Shown: piece by piece, positions 23,391 through 35,678 of the stretch
How the letters are laid out: each line of letters starts with the position of its first letter
Numbering within the stretch: the first letter of the stretch is position 1
Assembly (NCBI GenBank): GCA_001574975.1
Contig: KQ965732.1
Location: 1 to 64,000 of the forward strand
Direction: 5' to 3'
DNA from: Gonapodya prolifera JEL478
Lineage: Eukaryota; Monoblepharomycota; Monoblepharidomycetes; Monoblepharidales; Gonapodyaceae
DNA length: 64,000 nucleotides
Made by a program: the position numbers and the translations under genes
The notes under the pieces: model-generated
Seen by the model: the letters and a program-made list of their open reading frames with translations, nothing else
Databases searched by the model: none
What the model was told of the DNA's origin: nothing

Positions 23391-24266
23391 CTAGGCGAAG
23401 CCATACTTTGCACTTCCATCCTCGTCCTTCCTAATCAACCGCAGCGAAATAAACCCTAGTATCACGCCAAGTCCCTGCGATACACAGCCCTGTTGTATTC
23501 CAATGGGAACGTTGATCAAAAAGCAGTCCCAATTTGCTGTGCATGTTACTTACCGCGATGTTTGCATAGAGTCTGAGAGCTCCGTTTACAGTAGGTGTCC
23601 CAAACACGAGTTTCCACTGAACGGAATTAGTCCACGCCGATGGAACTGTGTCCGTTCGATAAAGGGTATAAACAAGGCTGAAACGAGGAAGCATAATATC
23701 ACTCAATGGATTATACTTCATGCCCCGATCCACTGAGCTCACTTTACGATGCATGAAATAGTTCCCCAGACAACTTGGAATGCAGGAAATATTATCCATT
23801 GAGTAAAACAGAAAAGTCGTTAGTTTGTGTGTCGGTGGTGCGGTTTCAGATGCACAACCCACTCCAAACAACAAATATCGGTTTGATTTGGAGGCAACAA
23901 TGGCACATCTTTTTTGCTACGTCGTCGTGATCGTAACGAAGGACTGCCATGGTAACAAAGACGGGGAATATAAGCTCTACGCAACCGATCAGTCCAAATA
24001 ACTCGCTTTCCAGGATAATGATTGAAGGTTGTCGTCGTGCACACGCGACGACATGTCCGGTTTTATTTCATTCGGTCAAAACGGAGCGTTCGCGCATGGT
24101 TTGTTCCAGTCGCAAGAAAGGAAACGAATCATCAATACTTCGATTGATTCCCACCAGAAGAGATTGTGTCTCACTTGAAGTAGACGCTGATGGTAACATT
24201 GGCGCAGATCTGAAGAAGCTGGACAAAACACCAGATACCAAGAATCGATCGGAACAGCTTGTTCAT
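23391..24266 (-). CDS. small four-helix membrane protein, unknown
   Basis: Five exons are predicted: 24175-24266, 23863-24005, 23743-23773 (31 nt), 23554-23677 and 23391-23489 (162 aa). Phases agree at all junctions. Four hydrophobic segments are visible: residues ~5-27, ~33-55 (LFGLIGCVELIFPVFVTMAV), ~72-90 (PIFVVWIVWGTISCIV) and a last one near GLGVILGFISLRLI. Between helices 2 and 3 is a cysteine/histidine-bearing loop (DDVAKKMCHCCLQ). A ~40-residue polar loop precedes helix 4. The N-terminal 20 residues resemble a signal anchor. I do not recognise the family. It starts 74 bp from the divergent GLE1 start. Confidence 0.65.
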
Positions 24267-24340
24267 GATTGCGATGAGTCTGCTTCGACAGAGGATGGTT
24301 GACCAAAGTCGCCACAGACAATCCCTCCCATTCAGCTCGC
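24267..24340. promoter_or_regulatory. compact divergent promoter region
   Basis: Only 74 bases separate the start codons of the minus-strand four-helix membrane protein (24266) and the predicted plus-strand GLE1 start (24341). If both starts are right, the two genes share one control region. No TATA box or known binding site stands out. Confidence 0.4.
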
Positions 24341-26877
24341 ATGCCACCTTTTCTGTCGCCTACATCACTTGAGCTGTTTTCAAGAGAAAGAGAACGCGGC
24401 GCTGAGGCTAGAGGAGCGCTGCCATCGGGCGTGGGATCCGCGGTTTCCCCGACCACGCCAAAGAAGGGTTTGTACATTGATCCTGATTGAAGGTCGATGG
24501 GCGAATCGATGCTCCGATGTAACCTGAAACACTTCAGACTCTCGCTTAAGTCAATCGCCAAGAAACCCCAAGCTTCCACCCACCCACTTCCCTTCCGTCG
24601 CACCTCCACCTTCTTCACCCAATGCTTTACCTCAGAACCAACTGACGAAATGGCAAGGTACGTTTGTGTGACGACGTATCGATGCGATACTGTGACGTTT
24701 ACCACTCCCCGAAACAGATCCCATGCAACTCCTCTCCACCGAAGTTGAGACTGCAGCACAGGTAACGACATTCTAGGCGTGTCGCGCCTTTATTTCTTCT
24801 TACCACCATAACATACCCTCTTTTCCCCTCAAAATTGTGGAACGATCCGTCAGACTGCGGCAACAGCCACACGGTTGGCGTTGAGCTCCCCTCGAAGGAA
24901 GAGTCCCCAAGCCTCCAGTGTCTCGAAACTATCCCCGTTTCAGGTACATCTTCGTAAACAAGAGGAGGAAGGAGCTACTGCAAGCTCGATTGAAGCGCGA
25001 ACGTACGTGAAGGTGTTGTCCCGAGCAGGGCCTTCATTGGGCCCACCATGATATAAACAACCCTCATTTCTTCAAAAACATGTTTGCCCACTCGTTCAAT
25101 TTTTAAGTGCGTCCCGACTGAAAGACACTCAAACCAAGCTTGAATCACGTGATCGAGAACTCGAGCAGGTTCGAACCTTCCCTTCACTTGCGCTTCCATC
25201 ACTTAACGCTTGACTCGTGAAAAGACCGTCCACGAGACTTTTCGTCGCGCGTTAGAGCTCGCAAATGCGGCTCTGAAACGTGAAGCTGAAGCACGAGAGC
25301 TTGCCGCCGAAAATGCACGACGGGCTGAAGCCGAGGCTCGGGCTGTGGAAGAAAGTCGACGCGCTGCTTTTGTGGAAGAGGAGCGGAAGAGGGCGGACGC
25401 GGTGGAAGAGAAGCGTAGAAAAGAAGCAGCGGCAAGAGAAGAAGAAGAGAAACGAATCGCTGACATTGCGAAGAAGAAAGCTGATGACGATCAACGCAAG
25501 GTCGAAGAAGAACGTTTAAAAGCGTTGACGACAGCAGCAACTCTGGCGCTTGCAGGACCCGGGCCGAGCGGAGTCACCGTGAACGCTGGAGCGGTAATTG
25601 TGAGTATTCTTTTTGCTCAGAAGAAGCTCAGACTGTTTCATATTCTACTTCTAATTCAGAAACCCGTCAATGGCGAGCTTGGCGCGCCGAGATCACTGGA
25701 AAAGGATGCAGAGTATCGAGCTCTGTTGGCGGTACGTTGTGTTGGAGTGATAATAATTTGCTGGTGAAACTGACTAGTGTTATCACCAGAGGATCAAAAC
25801 GACTGTTCGGCCCCAAGTGCAAGCAGACCGAGCATTGCGAACGTGGCTCGCAGAGAAAAAAATGGAAGTCACTCGATTGGTGGGCCAAGTGACCAATTCA
25901 AGAGATCAAGTGACCCGGATCGTGGGTGTGAAATTGCCGTTTGTTCTGACGAATTCATATTGACATTTCCTCGAAGCGAAATAAAATGCTAGGTATAATC
26001 TCTGCAGCACAACAGCGAGGGTCTGGGGCATACGAGTGGATGATGGATTTTACTTCGAAGAGGATTGTGGTGAGTACAACTCTTCCACTCCCTGGAAATA
26101 CCCTGATCTCACATAAGTGCCTTTTTGTCGTAGTCTCAAGCTGAGAATGAGGTTGCCGTTAAAACTGCTCGCTCCAAAGCGTTCCCTTTGGCAAGAATTT
26201 GCCAGACAATCTTTTCAAAACACCCAGCGTTCATACCCATACTCATCAGTCGGATTGCGAAAAAGTGTCCATTCGCCCTCCCAAAGTACTTTGTTCGAAT
26301 TGAGGTGCGTGTTTTTCTAAGTAGACGCTGAGAAATACTGAGATTTCTGAAAACGAAAGGGAGAAGCCGAAAATGACTTCAAGAAGCGATCCCGTATGAA
26401 GTTCGACGAAGATGAAAACATTTTCGAGCCTGTTGCGCTCTATGAAGAGCGAATGTGTGGCATACTAGCGCTCTATGCTGGTGAGACGTCGAGTTGTGGT
26501 GCACTGGAGAACGAAAAGAGCATTCAAAGTTCCTTCTTGCCGTAGCGCTAATCCAAAACCTACCTGGTGACGCACCAAATACTTTCTATGACTTGGGTCA
26601 CGGCTGGACATGGCTCTCACGCGTTTTGAATTTGGAGCCGCAGAGAATCACACCACTTTTAATCCTCACGTTCCTCGAGATCGCGGGACTTGAGCTCCAG
26701 CGAACTTTCAAGAGCCAATTTCGTAAAATATGGGTTCTCTTAGAAAGACATCTTATTCCAAAGATGCCGGAGGCCTCAATAAGCTCCTTAACATTACTGA
26801 CCGTTGCTATGACGGATTGGCAGAGGAGCCGAACGGGATTGATACCTGCACCACCAGGACTAACTCTCGAAGATTAA
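24341..26877 (+). CDS. GLE1: mRNA export factor/nucleoporin GLE1
   Basis: Eleven exons are predicted: 24341-24467, 24538-24657, 24718-24761, 24854-25006, 25225-25599, 25660-25731, 25790-25925, 25993-26069, 26134-26304, 26360-26480 and 26546-26877 (575 aa). A charged coiled coil (~149-255) is followed by the all-helical GLE1 domain from about 290. Family landmarks are VKTARSKAFPLARICQTIF, FIPILISRIAKKCPFALPK, YEERMCGILALYAALIQ and GWTWLSRVLN. Gle1 with inositol hexakisphosphate activates the DEAD-box ATPase Dbp5 at the cytoplasmic face of the nuclear pore and also acts in translation. The first four exons are phase-compatible but poorly conserved, so the start is provisional. The 3' end is 39 bp from the convergent VPS54 stop. 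Confidence 0.88.
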
Positions 26878-26916
26878 TGCGTTATTTACATGTGTATAAT
26901 ACAATGCTGGCAAAAG

Positions 26917-29900
26917 CTACTTCGGAGGTGGAGGGAGATTGTTGCTCAAAAGAGATCGGAAGCGCTGGCTGATGTTTGTCGCACTCGCGGACGCAGTTGG
27001 TTGTGTCGTCTGTGATGTCAAAGGTGTCGCAGTTGGGGTTACTGAGCGTGCCGGCTGAGGTCCGGGCTGGCTTGCGATAGTCTGCCCTTTCCGCTCCTTT
27101 ATTTTCATGTTGTTTACCACAACTTCGAGATGATTTCCTGGACCGTCAATGCCGTCCAGTGATGAAAGTTTTTGAATAAAGAATTGGAAATCTATCAGGA
27201 GTCTGCAAGTGCAATGTGAAGTCAGCAAAGTTTCTCCAAAAATCTGACAGTACACACCTGTTCTTCCCGACACTCGAATGAACATCCAGTTTCTTCAAGT
27301 CCTCTTCTAGTTTGCTCGTATATGATCGGAAAACCTCTGCAAATACAACCTGTTCCATCCAGAATAACTAATGGTCACCAAATCGCGAAGATGTGAATCG
27401 ACAAACGCTCACCTTCAGCGTCTCAGTGTGCAAATATTTTGAGAGCACCTTATGCAGTGTTATAAGGTCCTTAACAAGCGATTGCATATAGTTGCTCGGC
27501 TTTGATGCATCGTCCGAGCCTGGAGCATGATCTGCTGACCAATCATCCCAGTTGGTGCTCTGCAAGACTCGTCTATGAACAACAAGGCGCTCATTCATGA
27601 TCGAAACAAGTTTTTGGTGAATCTGGCTTTGGTGGTCTTGGAGATCCTAGAAGACTCGAACTATATACACCGAAGAAAAGGTGGGTGTACTGAAACTCCC
27701 ACCTTAACCTTCTTGTCAAAGTCTCCAATTAAGGGGGACTGCTTATTGGCCAGGTTCTTCAAGAAGAAATGCTTCAGGAACGGGATCAATGCAATCACGA
27801 CAGCAAGTGATTGTGACGCTAGGGCTGTTTGTGCTATTGTTTAGCATGCTAATGTCCCGCTTTCATGACAAACTTGCCTAAATGCTTTGCGGTAATAGTT
27901 TTCAGGCCAACTGACGCAACTGCTCCTGCACCCAGTATAACTTGGCACATGCGCGAATTGAACAACTAGAATTGTACCACGAAAGTGATCTTCTTTGGCT
28001 CAACTTAACACAGAAATCCAACTTACCGATATCACCTCAAGCATACATTGTAGTGTATCGTTGCACAGACTTGGAATATTTTCAACGCATTCCTCATACT
28101 CAGAGAGGTTTCGAACTACAATCAGTACGCTTCCAACAATATAGAAGCGCTGCTTTCGAACAAGTAGAAATTTGCTCGTCGTGGTTGAATCGTCCGATGC
28201 TTTTGATCCGCCACCTTCCTCAGGACTTCGCCCATCATCGTCTTCATCGTCTGCAACATCTCGAATGTCAGCAAGGTCCATGGAGACATGTATTTCGGCG
28301 TTGGCCTTGGTGGACAACTCCGATCCGGCATCCACGAGCTTATCTGCAATGTGTTGGAAGTCAACAGGCACTGGTGACTGTGCCCATGGCTCATTCTCAA
28401 TCAATGTTGCTGTTTGTTTCATCTTCTCGTCGTGGAAGTTGTGTAAAAACGCTTTCGCTTGTGACATGATGGTGCCCTTCAATCCGAAACACATTCGCCC
28501 GCACAGCTGTTCTCCCACCGTCACGAAGTCCGATGTCGAACTGAAAAACCTGAAAAAGTCCTTCGCGTTCAATTTGGCGTTCTGATCAGAGCGAACACCG
28601 AGCAGCTTTGCCGCTCTCATATGAGCGTAGTCGGTGACCAAACCGCAAAGCTCCGCAATCTCTGACGTCATTGCTTGGTATGCCTCTTTTTCGGCTGACG
28701 ACGTGTTCTGCGCTTCGTTTCCGGAGTCAGTCGCTTGTTTGCTGTCTCTCGATGTGGCGTTCTTGGTCACGCCCGACTTCGTCCCAGGGAATCGATCGAA
28801 ATTTTCTTCCAAATCATCATCCTCATCTTCTCCTTTGCCATCAAAGTCCTTCACATCACCACTCAGGTACAATTTGGCAAAGTCGTCATGAACGACAATG
28901 CCCCGTGTTTGTGCATCTGATATGAGTTTCAGAAGTACTCGCTGGCCCAGCGCAACCCTCTGAAGTGTGAATAAAACCGTACTGAAAATTCGCATAAGGA
29001 GATCCGCGAAAGCGTCGAAGGTCATGGAGCGGAGCTGATTTGCGAAGGCTCTGCTCGAAAGGAAGGTCATTGAAGTGATGCAATCCAAGCAAGCATATGC
29101 GGCGTACGACTAACGCTTGCTTTCGTTCTTTTTCCTTCATTATCCCTTGGTTCACTCCCGCTCCCGCTTTGTCTCCTTTCTCCGTTATCGGAGGGGGGTA
29201 CAACTGCGATTATCGACAGAGTTGCAAGCGCTAGGTGTTACACATTCGACCAATACAGAGTTTGTTCCACAACTCCTCACCTTTTTCGTAGACGTTTTGA
29301 TTTCCTTCATCACTGCATCTCTGTACGATTGCACTGCAGATCCAAACTTGCCCATTCGTAGCAAACCAGCAGTCAAAGAAAACAAGCGCTGCTCCAGTTG
29401 TTGGGCGGCCGCACTCGTCGAAGAAGGGGACTGCTCGAGAATTGCGGTGAAATTTGGCGCCGCAGTTCCACCAACTTTGCCCGGAGTCTGATGGTCCATG
29501 GGCACATTCACGGATTCTCGTACGTCCGTAAGCAAAATGTCGACAATGTCCGCTTCCATGGTTGCGTGAAGACTCCTTATCGTCTCCGTCAACCCCAATT
29601 GTTGTGGGCCAAGTGCGACCACGTCCCGGAGAGGAACAGCGGCAAGGTTTCTATATTCCAGGCCTTGATCGAGACTTGAAGACACCTCCAGTGTTTGACC
29701 TCCAGGCTGCGATCCATCTATGACTTTAGCTGTTTCTTCGATAACATCCAGCGCTCCGATGTAGTCGCTCTGCTCAATGAGCGCTCGAATTATTGGTTGA
29801 GCTTCGTGCACGTTGCTTATCGTCTTTAAGCTCGCAAACAGGACGCTCAAGTTCTCGCGCCGGCGCTTCAATCGAACAACTTCCAGTCCTTGCTTCGAGC

Positions 29901-30576
29901 TGATCTTTGATACATCGGCCAGGCCGAGCTGCAACTCTTTGATCTCCTGCACACAATCCACTGTTTCCGCATGCAATCTCTGGAGATTAACAAGCGCAGA
30001 AAAGAATGAAGATGATCTCAACGAGATCTCTCGTATGAGATGCACCTCGACAATGTCCAGATAATGGGATAGTTTTTCTTGCAGTGATGACCCACTAAAC
30101 AGTCCACCAATACCATCAGCTGATTGCTCATCGCTATCGTCAATCATGCTGGTTATTGTGCGGAACGTGTCGGGGTCCTCCAGACTAAAATCTGCTCCAA
30201 AGTAAATCGCGGGAACAGAGTCAACTGCTGGTACGTTCTTAACGTATGGTTTCGCACGGGGCTTATTGTTCGAATCCAGGACAGCAAGGTTTGCGGCGAT
30301 TTCTTCCTGGCTAGAGCTGTCCTCCGTTATGGACTTTGAGACATCATACAAATTCTTGAAAGACGACGACTCTCCCGCGTCAGCAGCGAGAATAGGTGTC
30401 CCTTCCAGTCCCATAGCTCTATTAAATTGATATTTCTCGTAGACATCAGCAATGGCTTTGAGGTAGGGGTCGAATTCGGCGAGTCGGACCTTGCGGATGG
30501 CGGTGGGTGGTATGGGTGGAATTTCGAGCTTGGTCGCCTTTTGTGATCCCTTGGATTGGGAAGCTGGATCATTCAT
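26917..30576 (-). CDS. VPS54: GARP/EARP tethering complex subunit VPS54
   Basis: Seven exons are predicted: 29281-30576, 28027-29109, 27878-27965, 27703-27824, 27413-27646, 27258-27349 and 26917-27202 (1066 aa). Conserved blocks include VPAIYFGADFSLEDPDTF, LQEKLSHYLDIVEVHLI near residue 165 (human LQEKLSHYLDIVEVNIA), AKAFLHNFHDEK, FNSRMCQVILGAGAVASVGL and QIHQKLVSIMNERL. VPS54 joins VPS51-53 to tether endosome-derived vesicles at the trans-Golgi. The intron after exon 3 begins GC instead of GT (AG|GCAAGT). The intron 29110-29280 is placed by phase only. The start ATG (30576) is the one just before the conserved region; an in-frame extension runs upstream but lacks support and overlaps the next gene. 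Confidence 0.93.
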
Positions 30577-30954
30577 TATACCTTTGGTAAATAAGGAGGC
30601 AAAAATGATGGTATTACACCTCCAGCGTGAGTTGGCGTGCTGTAGTCTCACCGGAGATTGCATTGACCCCAATGTCCCTGCAAACGAGGGCACCATTCCA
30701 GCGCAATCCAGAAACAATTTCCGGGTCGAGTGTTTCGATTTCGAAGAGTCCAGAGTGGCGTTGAAACACCGCACACTTGTGAGAGCCACCAAACGACGCA
30801 CTTCACCGTCCAAGGATGCTCCTGGTTCGTCGCGTCCTCGAAGGGATTCGATGTCTGCGCCATCTCCCTGTCTTCGTTCCAGCTCTTCGCTCGCAGCCAA
30901 CAGCAAGCAGTGATTGAGAGTGTCCACAGCAGTACTCCCAAACCAAATCTTGGA
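30577..30954. other. divergent intergenic region VPS54/NXT
   Basis: About 380 bases lie between the VPS54 start and the NXT start. Both strands happen to be open for long stretches here, but neither product resembles the VPS54 N-terminus or any family. This is taken as the shared promoter region. Confidence 0.45.
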
Positions 30955-31638
30955 ATGGCCGGACGAGGCAGACATCCCCTCCCAAAAGCCCCAGGAAACG
31001 CGAACGCGGACCTACCGAGTGACATAAAAGCGTTCCTGGATGCATCTGCGCGGGCCGCTGATGTGTTCGTGACCTCCTACTACGATGCCTTCGACAATCA
31101 AAGAAGCGTGCGTTGCCATCCTTGGCGATGGAGGCGCGTTGGATGAGATCCGTATATGGCAAAGCTGGCGTCTTACCGAAGCTCCGACCCGTTTTTGGCA
31201 GACTGTGGAACGCTTTTACCGACCTGAATCACAGATAATTTGGAATGGGACCCACGCTCAGTTTTCAAGAGAGGTTCTGCAAGAACTCTACCAGAAGCTT
31301 CCTTCGAGTAAACATGATGTTCAGTCGTACGACTGTCAACCAATCATTGGTGAGTATGGAACCTTGAGAATGTGTTGTGCTTGTACTGTATCTCCTTTCA
31401 CAGGTCCAGAGCGTTCAATAACTCTAGTTGTCAACGGTGAGGTAGTGTTCGTGGCCTCAATTCTACTATCTTCGGCTGAGCGATCAAATGCCGTTCACTC
31501 GCCGATGCAGGATCTGTCACGTTTGGGAAGGACACTCGAAAAGCATTTACACAAAGCTTTCTTCTCACACCAGCACCAGATAACAACAATAAAGGAATAT
31601 CATACTACGTTGCAACTGATAATTACAGATTTGTATAA
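30955..31638 (+). CDS. NXT1: NTF2-related export protein (NXT/p15), mRNA export cofactor
   Basis: Four exons are predicted: 30955-31107, 31202-31349, 31404-31436 (33 nt) and 31511-31638 (153 aa). The N-terminal ~25 residues are extra. The NTF2 fold then reads AADVFVTSYYDAFDN, QIIWNGTHAQFS, LPSSKHDVQSYDCQPIIG, LVVNGSVTFGKDTRKAFTQSF and ends YYVATDNYRFV. That matches the p15/NXT order (WNG, VDCQP, GSVKF, NQNFIL, CFRF). NXT pairs with NXF1/Mex67 to carry mRNPs through nuclear pores. Length fits the family. Its 3' end faces CHS7 with a 49-bp gap. Confidence 0.88.
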
Positions 31639-31687
31639 TAAACTCGAATGCCAGAGTTTCGTGCAAATTGTTGAGTGCGTTCTTAAA

Positions 31688-32743
31688 TCAAATCGCATGT
31701 ATGTCCCACTCATCCTCTGTGATAGTATCCCAGAATTTGAACACCGCAAAAATCGCCACACCTATGCAGAAGGTGTTTGGTGCTTGACCATCCAGATAAC
31801 CGGACGTTCCTTCGCATATCAACGGGCCAATCGCGAACTGGAACACCTGACCCAGAGCCGCGGCGACGAGAGCCCCACAAAGCCATAACAACGGTTTCCT
31901 CTCTCCCAGTTGTCGCACCACAAGTGTTGTTTGCAGCATTGCATAGCCGCTTGCTGCAATTAACGGTCCCAGAAAATAAATTGCAAAAAGTATTGGAGCC
32001 GAGAACTTGGAGGGTTCGTCGAAAGGCATTGGATTTGGCTTTTTGAGGCGAACCAGTAAGGCGATGTAGGCGACGCCAATCGTTACAAGGACCCCACTAG
32101 CACCGATAGTCTGCGAGGAAAACACTGAGTTGATTTGCATTATTTCGTTTCAGCCCATGCGGCAACGTACCATTACTGAGAATGGGGATCCATCGTCAAC
32201 AATTTGGTACCCGACCACGCCATTGAGAAGTAGTACCCAAGAAGTACCAATGATAAAGCCTATATGAACGGCGCTCACATACTGTTGCGAGCGATGATTG
32301 GAGAAAAGTCAGTGAAAATCGAATGTACGCGTTACACACCGTGGACTCCCAGGAATTGGGATCTAAGAATCCATTAGTGAGTTGAAACGCGAGCAGACAT
32401 AGGTACCAAATGAGTAATAGAATCATTTCTCTGTTTCCTGATGGTGACGGTCAGCGTCAAACGCGAACACGAACAATACGCGATGCAGCCCGAAAAGCTT
32501 ACCAACACCCGACGATTTACGAACGCACTTCACTGTCATCAGAAGTGTTAGAATCGCTGCGCATCCGCAAATTAAGATGTCAGGCAAGTCGCGTATTGAA
32601 ACTGTCCCGATTTTGATGCGCGTGGGAGGACATCGCGTCGCAACAACAACGTCCGAGACGAACAAGGCGCATGGCGGGATGGTTGATGAAAGAAAGCAGG
32701 GAAGCTCGAATGATCCCAATCGTAGTGGTGGTTGCGACGACAT
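31688..32743 (-). CDS. CHS7: Chs7-like chitin synthase export chaperone
   Basis: Four exons are predicted: 32503-32743, 32340-32428, 32171-32281 and 31688-32110 (287 aa). Seven hydrophobic helices are visible, with Chs7 landmarks: a cysteine-containing N-terminal ectodomain, ILICGCAAILTLLMTV then KSSGVGEM, SWVLLLNGVVGYQIVDDGSPFS, and the C-terminal CEGTSGYLDGQ plus FKFWDTITEDEW. Chs7 sits in the ER membrane and is needed for export of chitin synthase III to the cell surface. The family is fungal. The start at 32743 leaves a short N-terminus before the first conserved cysteine; an upstream exon cannot be excluded. Confidence 0.88.
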
Positions 32744-32908
32744 CCGCGAGATAGGCGGCCATTGGGGTGCCAACTGTGGTCATCAGCTCCGTATGAGTCT
32801 TCGCAAACTCCGCATTTGCATTTATTGTCATGATTTGTACAAAGTATTATCATTTCATTCGTTGCGTGAGAAAACTAAAAGGTATTGCATTACCCGACAC
32901 CCATTCGT

Positions 32909-35678
32909 TCATTCAAAACCCCAACCCCGACCAACTATTTTCCCTTTGCTTTTCCCCCTTCCCCTTCCTTCCCACCACGGCGACATTTTCTTTTTTGGCT
33001 CCGCAGTCTGGGTCGATCCGGACCACCCGTTGGCCCAGTCGTGGTTTACTTCCTGGTCCCACCCTCCAGGCTGTGGCGTCTCAGACGATTCTGCGGGTGA
33101 AGCGTTTTCGTTTTCTTCTGCGCCCCAGGTGCTCCCCCAGCTGGTTTCCCAGCCGGGTTGGACCTCCCGTACGCATTCTTCGGGTTTAGGCCACAAGGGC
33201 TCCTCGGGCGCTACATCTTCCTCGCGGACGTCAAGGGCAGGCGCGACAAAGCGGGAACGGAGTGCGCGAACGAGGTCGGCAGCGATCACATCAGCAGACG
33301 GTAAACCCGCCTCGTCGTCCTGCGGTCGTGAGCCTCTGCCACCCGCAAGAGCATCCAAGGTTGCCGCCCTTTGCTGGTCTTTCTTGATTTCAGCTTCGTC
33401 CAATGCACGGCTTCCCCCCCTGACGTCGTCCCACTCAAGGCGCCAATCCTGGGCCCAGTCGTGGCCCTCCTGAGAAGCACCAGACCGGTACACTTCGAGC
33501 ATGCGGAGAAATGCAGCCATGGAGAGATGCGAGTCGTTGCCTGCATTGTGCAGGTGACTCAGTGGGATCGATAGAGAGTGAAGAATCTGTAAATGTAATC
33601 AAATTGTTACTGGAACTCATGCAAAAATGACACTGGTTTCGCACTCAATTGACAGCAACCTTCTCGAGCCCAACTTTCTTTGCCCAGCTCGTTCCGCTGA
33701 CGCTATGCCATATGTCGCTCACGTCGTACCTTGAAGACAAATGTTAGCTGTAGCACGCCGTCCAATTTCCACTCGCATGATGCAACTTCTCACCATAAAG
33801 GCCCCCCCATGTCGTACTCCATCAAGGGGTCTGACAAGTCCATCCCGGGCACTCCCCGATCCCGCTCCAGCTCCCAGTCTTCCTTCTCCACCCTGTTGGA
33901 TCCACTCCCTTGGGGCGCACCGAACCCCTCGAACAACCTCCAGTCAAACTTTTCGAACGCCGGGTTCGCCGCCAATATCTGCGGAAGATCGATCCCATTA
34001 GATCGGAGAAAGGCGAAGTCCGAAGGGGGCTCGGCGCCAACAAGGTGCACCGGCCGCAGCGCCTCGGGGTCCGGAACGCTGAAGAGTAGGCCGTGCGAGG
34101 CGTTTGAGGTGTTGGGCGAGTACGCTGGTACAACGGGAGGTCGAGACCCAGAAACGGTGACTTGGCCCGTTTTCTTGGACACGGCGTACAACTTTCCCTC
34201 AACAACGACGCCAGCAGCTTCTGATACATCCCGCAGGCACAACTCCAGCGTGTCTAGGAGAGGAAGCACCATGGTCCCGCGTTCACGCCACTGCGCAATT
34301 TCGGATGCCATGACGTGAGGTAGTTCGTCGGGGTGTTTATACGTGGCTCTTTCGATGGCATTTCGAAACACTTCCAGATCCCCGTACGCAAACTCCCCCA
34401 TCTCATCCCTGACCCACTTTCCGTTACGATAGTGCGCATGTTCTCGAACTACCGCATGGCGGGTGTACACGCGGCGTGTTTTGGCGTCGTAGATGGTCCA
34501 GCCGACCTCGATGATGCGGTCGGGACGAATGTCATGAGCCTCGAGGTCGACACTCAGGAAGAGAGCGGGTTTGTCTGTGGACGAGGGCGCGTTGCGGGTG
34601 AGGTCCGCCACGAGCGACGGGGGGACGCGATCGGGGGCGGTGAGGTACAGTGCGGATACGAGGTTTCGAGTGGCGCGGAGGGAGCGGTTGGTGGTTTTGC
34701 AAGGGGCGAGTTTAGGCTCGTTTGGGAGTGTGTGAGCAGAGCGCTTACAGTCGAGAAGTAAAAAGTTGAGTTGAGAGACACTGGGAAGTGCGTTGTGCTA
34801 CTTACGTAGGATTTGACAAGGGGGTTCTTTGATGAACCCACAATGTAAGTTCCTGGTGGTATTAGCGCAGCCAAAACATCTCCACCTTGCGGGTCGTTGG
34901 CCGATGGTGGTGGTAGTGTGTGTAGCGACGTGATCGCGGGAGAGCGACGGTTCGCAGCCTGGCAAGTTTCCATGGTTCTCTCCGCAATTAGAATGTCGGT
35001 CTCGTCCCAAGGAGTCTTTGCGGGGAACTCAGTATCATCTTCGAACCCCATTGTGAGGGCAGACCGAGTCGCAAGTCTAAGGCACACCACGTCTGGGTCG
35101 TCAAAGGGAAGCAGCGACAAGCCTTCGGTTGACGTCATCGAAGCGATGAGCTCCGGTGCTGCGCGCACGTCGGTATAGTGGACTCCGTCCCATTTTGGAA
35201 ACGGGAGAATGACGCGGACAAAGGACCACGGTAGAGTGTCCGGGTCAACTTGGGTTGGGTCATGGGGGTCTGACGAGTCGGCTCTTGCAAGAGCAGCGAG
35301 ACTTTGCGTGTCGTATGGGACAGCGAGGAATGATTCTAGCTGATGGCGGAGGACGAAGCATCCCGCATCGTCCAGGATGTACTTTGGGGTGAGGTTGTAC
35401 GAGGCTCCACTGTGCTCCGAGTGTGAGTCTCCCGGTGAGGGATCCACTTCTGATTCAAATAACGACGTTGTAGCAGAGTGCATGACAGGTACGCCCACGT
35501 ACAGAATCGGAACACTGGAAGGGAAGACGTCACTCTCGGCGGCAACTCCCCCCTTTGTTATTTCGACTGTTTGCAGGGACTCTCCGGCAAGCACCTCCCG
35601 TATTCCTACTGAAGCTGCGTAGAAAACCGCTGGTGGAGAGAAAAATCTCGCAATTCTGGCCTGCATGGTTGCAATCAT
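32909..35678 (-). CDS. Gfd2/YDR514C-like protein with DEDD/RNase H-like fold and long N-terminal region
   Basis: Four exons are predicted: 34806-35678, 33794-34743, 33654-33729 and 32909-33586 (858 aa). The first ~290 residues are of unknown fold and contain YNLTPKYILDDAGCFVLR. The nuclease-like domain starts near residue 360: ALFLSVDLEAHDIRPDRIIE (exonuclease I-type D-x-E), later YDVSDIWHSV, and the exonuclease III-like LHNAGNDSHLSMAAFLR. This is the arrangement of the fungal Gfd2/YDR514C family. Yeast Gfd2 was linked genetically to Dbp5 and mRNA export. The C-terminal ~150 residues are Trp/Gly-rich and end in a basic GRGRGKSKGK tract. An in-frame ATG at 35921 would add 81 residues; I prefer 35678 as the start. 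Confidence 0.75.

Noticed and set aside
30577-30975. In-frame 133-codon extension of VPS54 upstream of its ATG
   Set aside because: It overlaps the first exon of NXT on the other strand, has a non-ATG start and shows no similarity to VPS54 N-termini.
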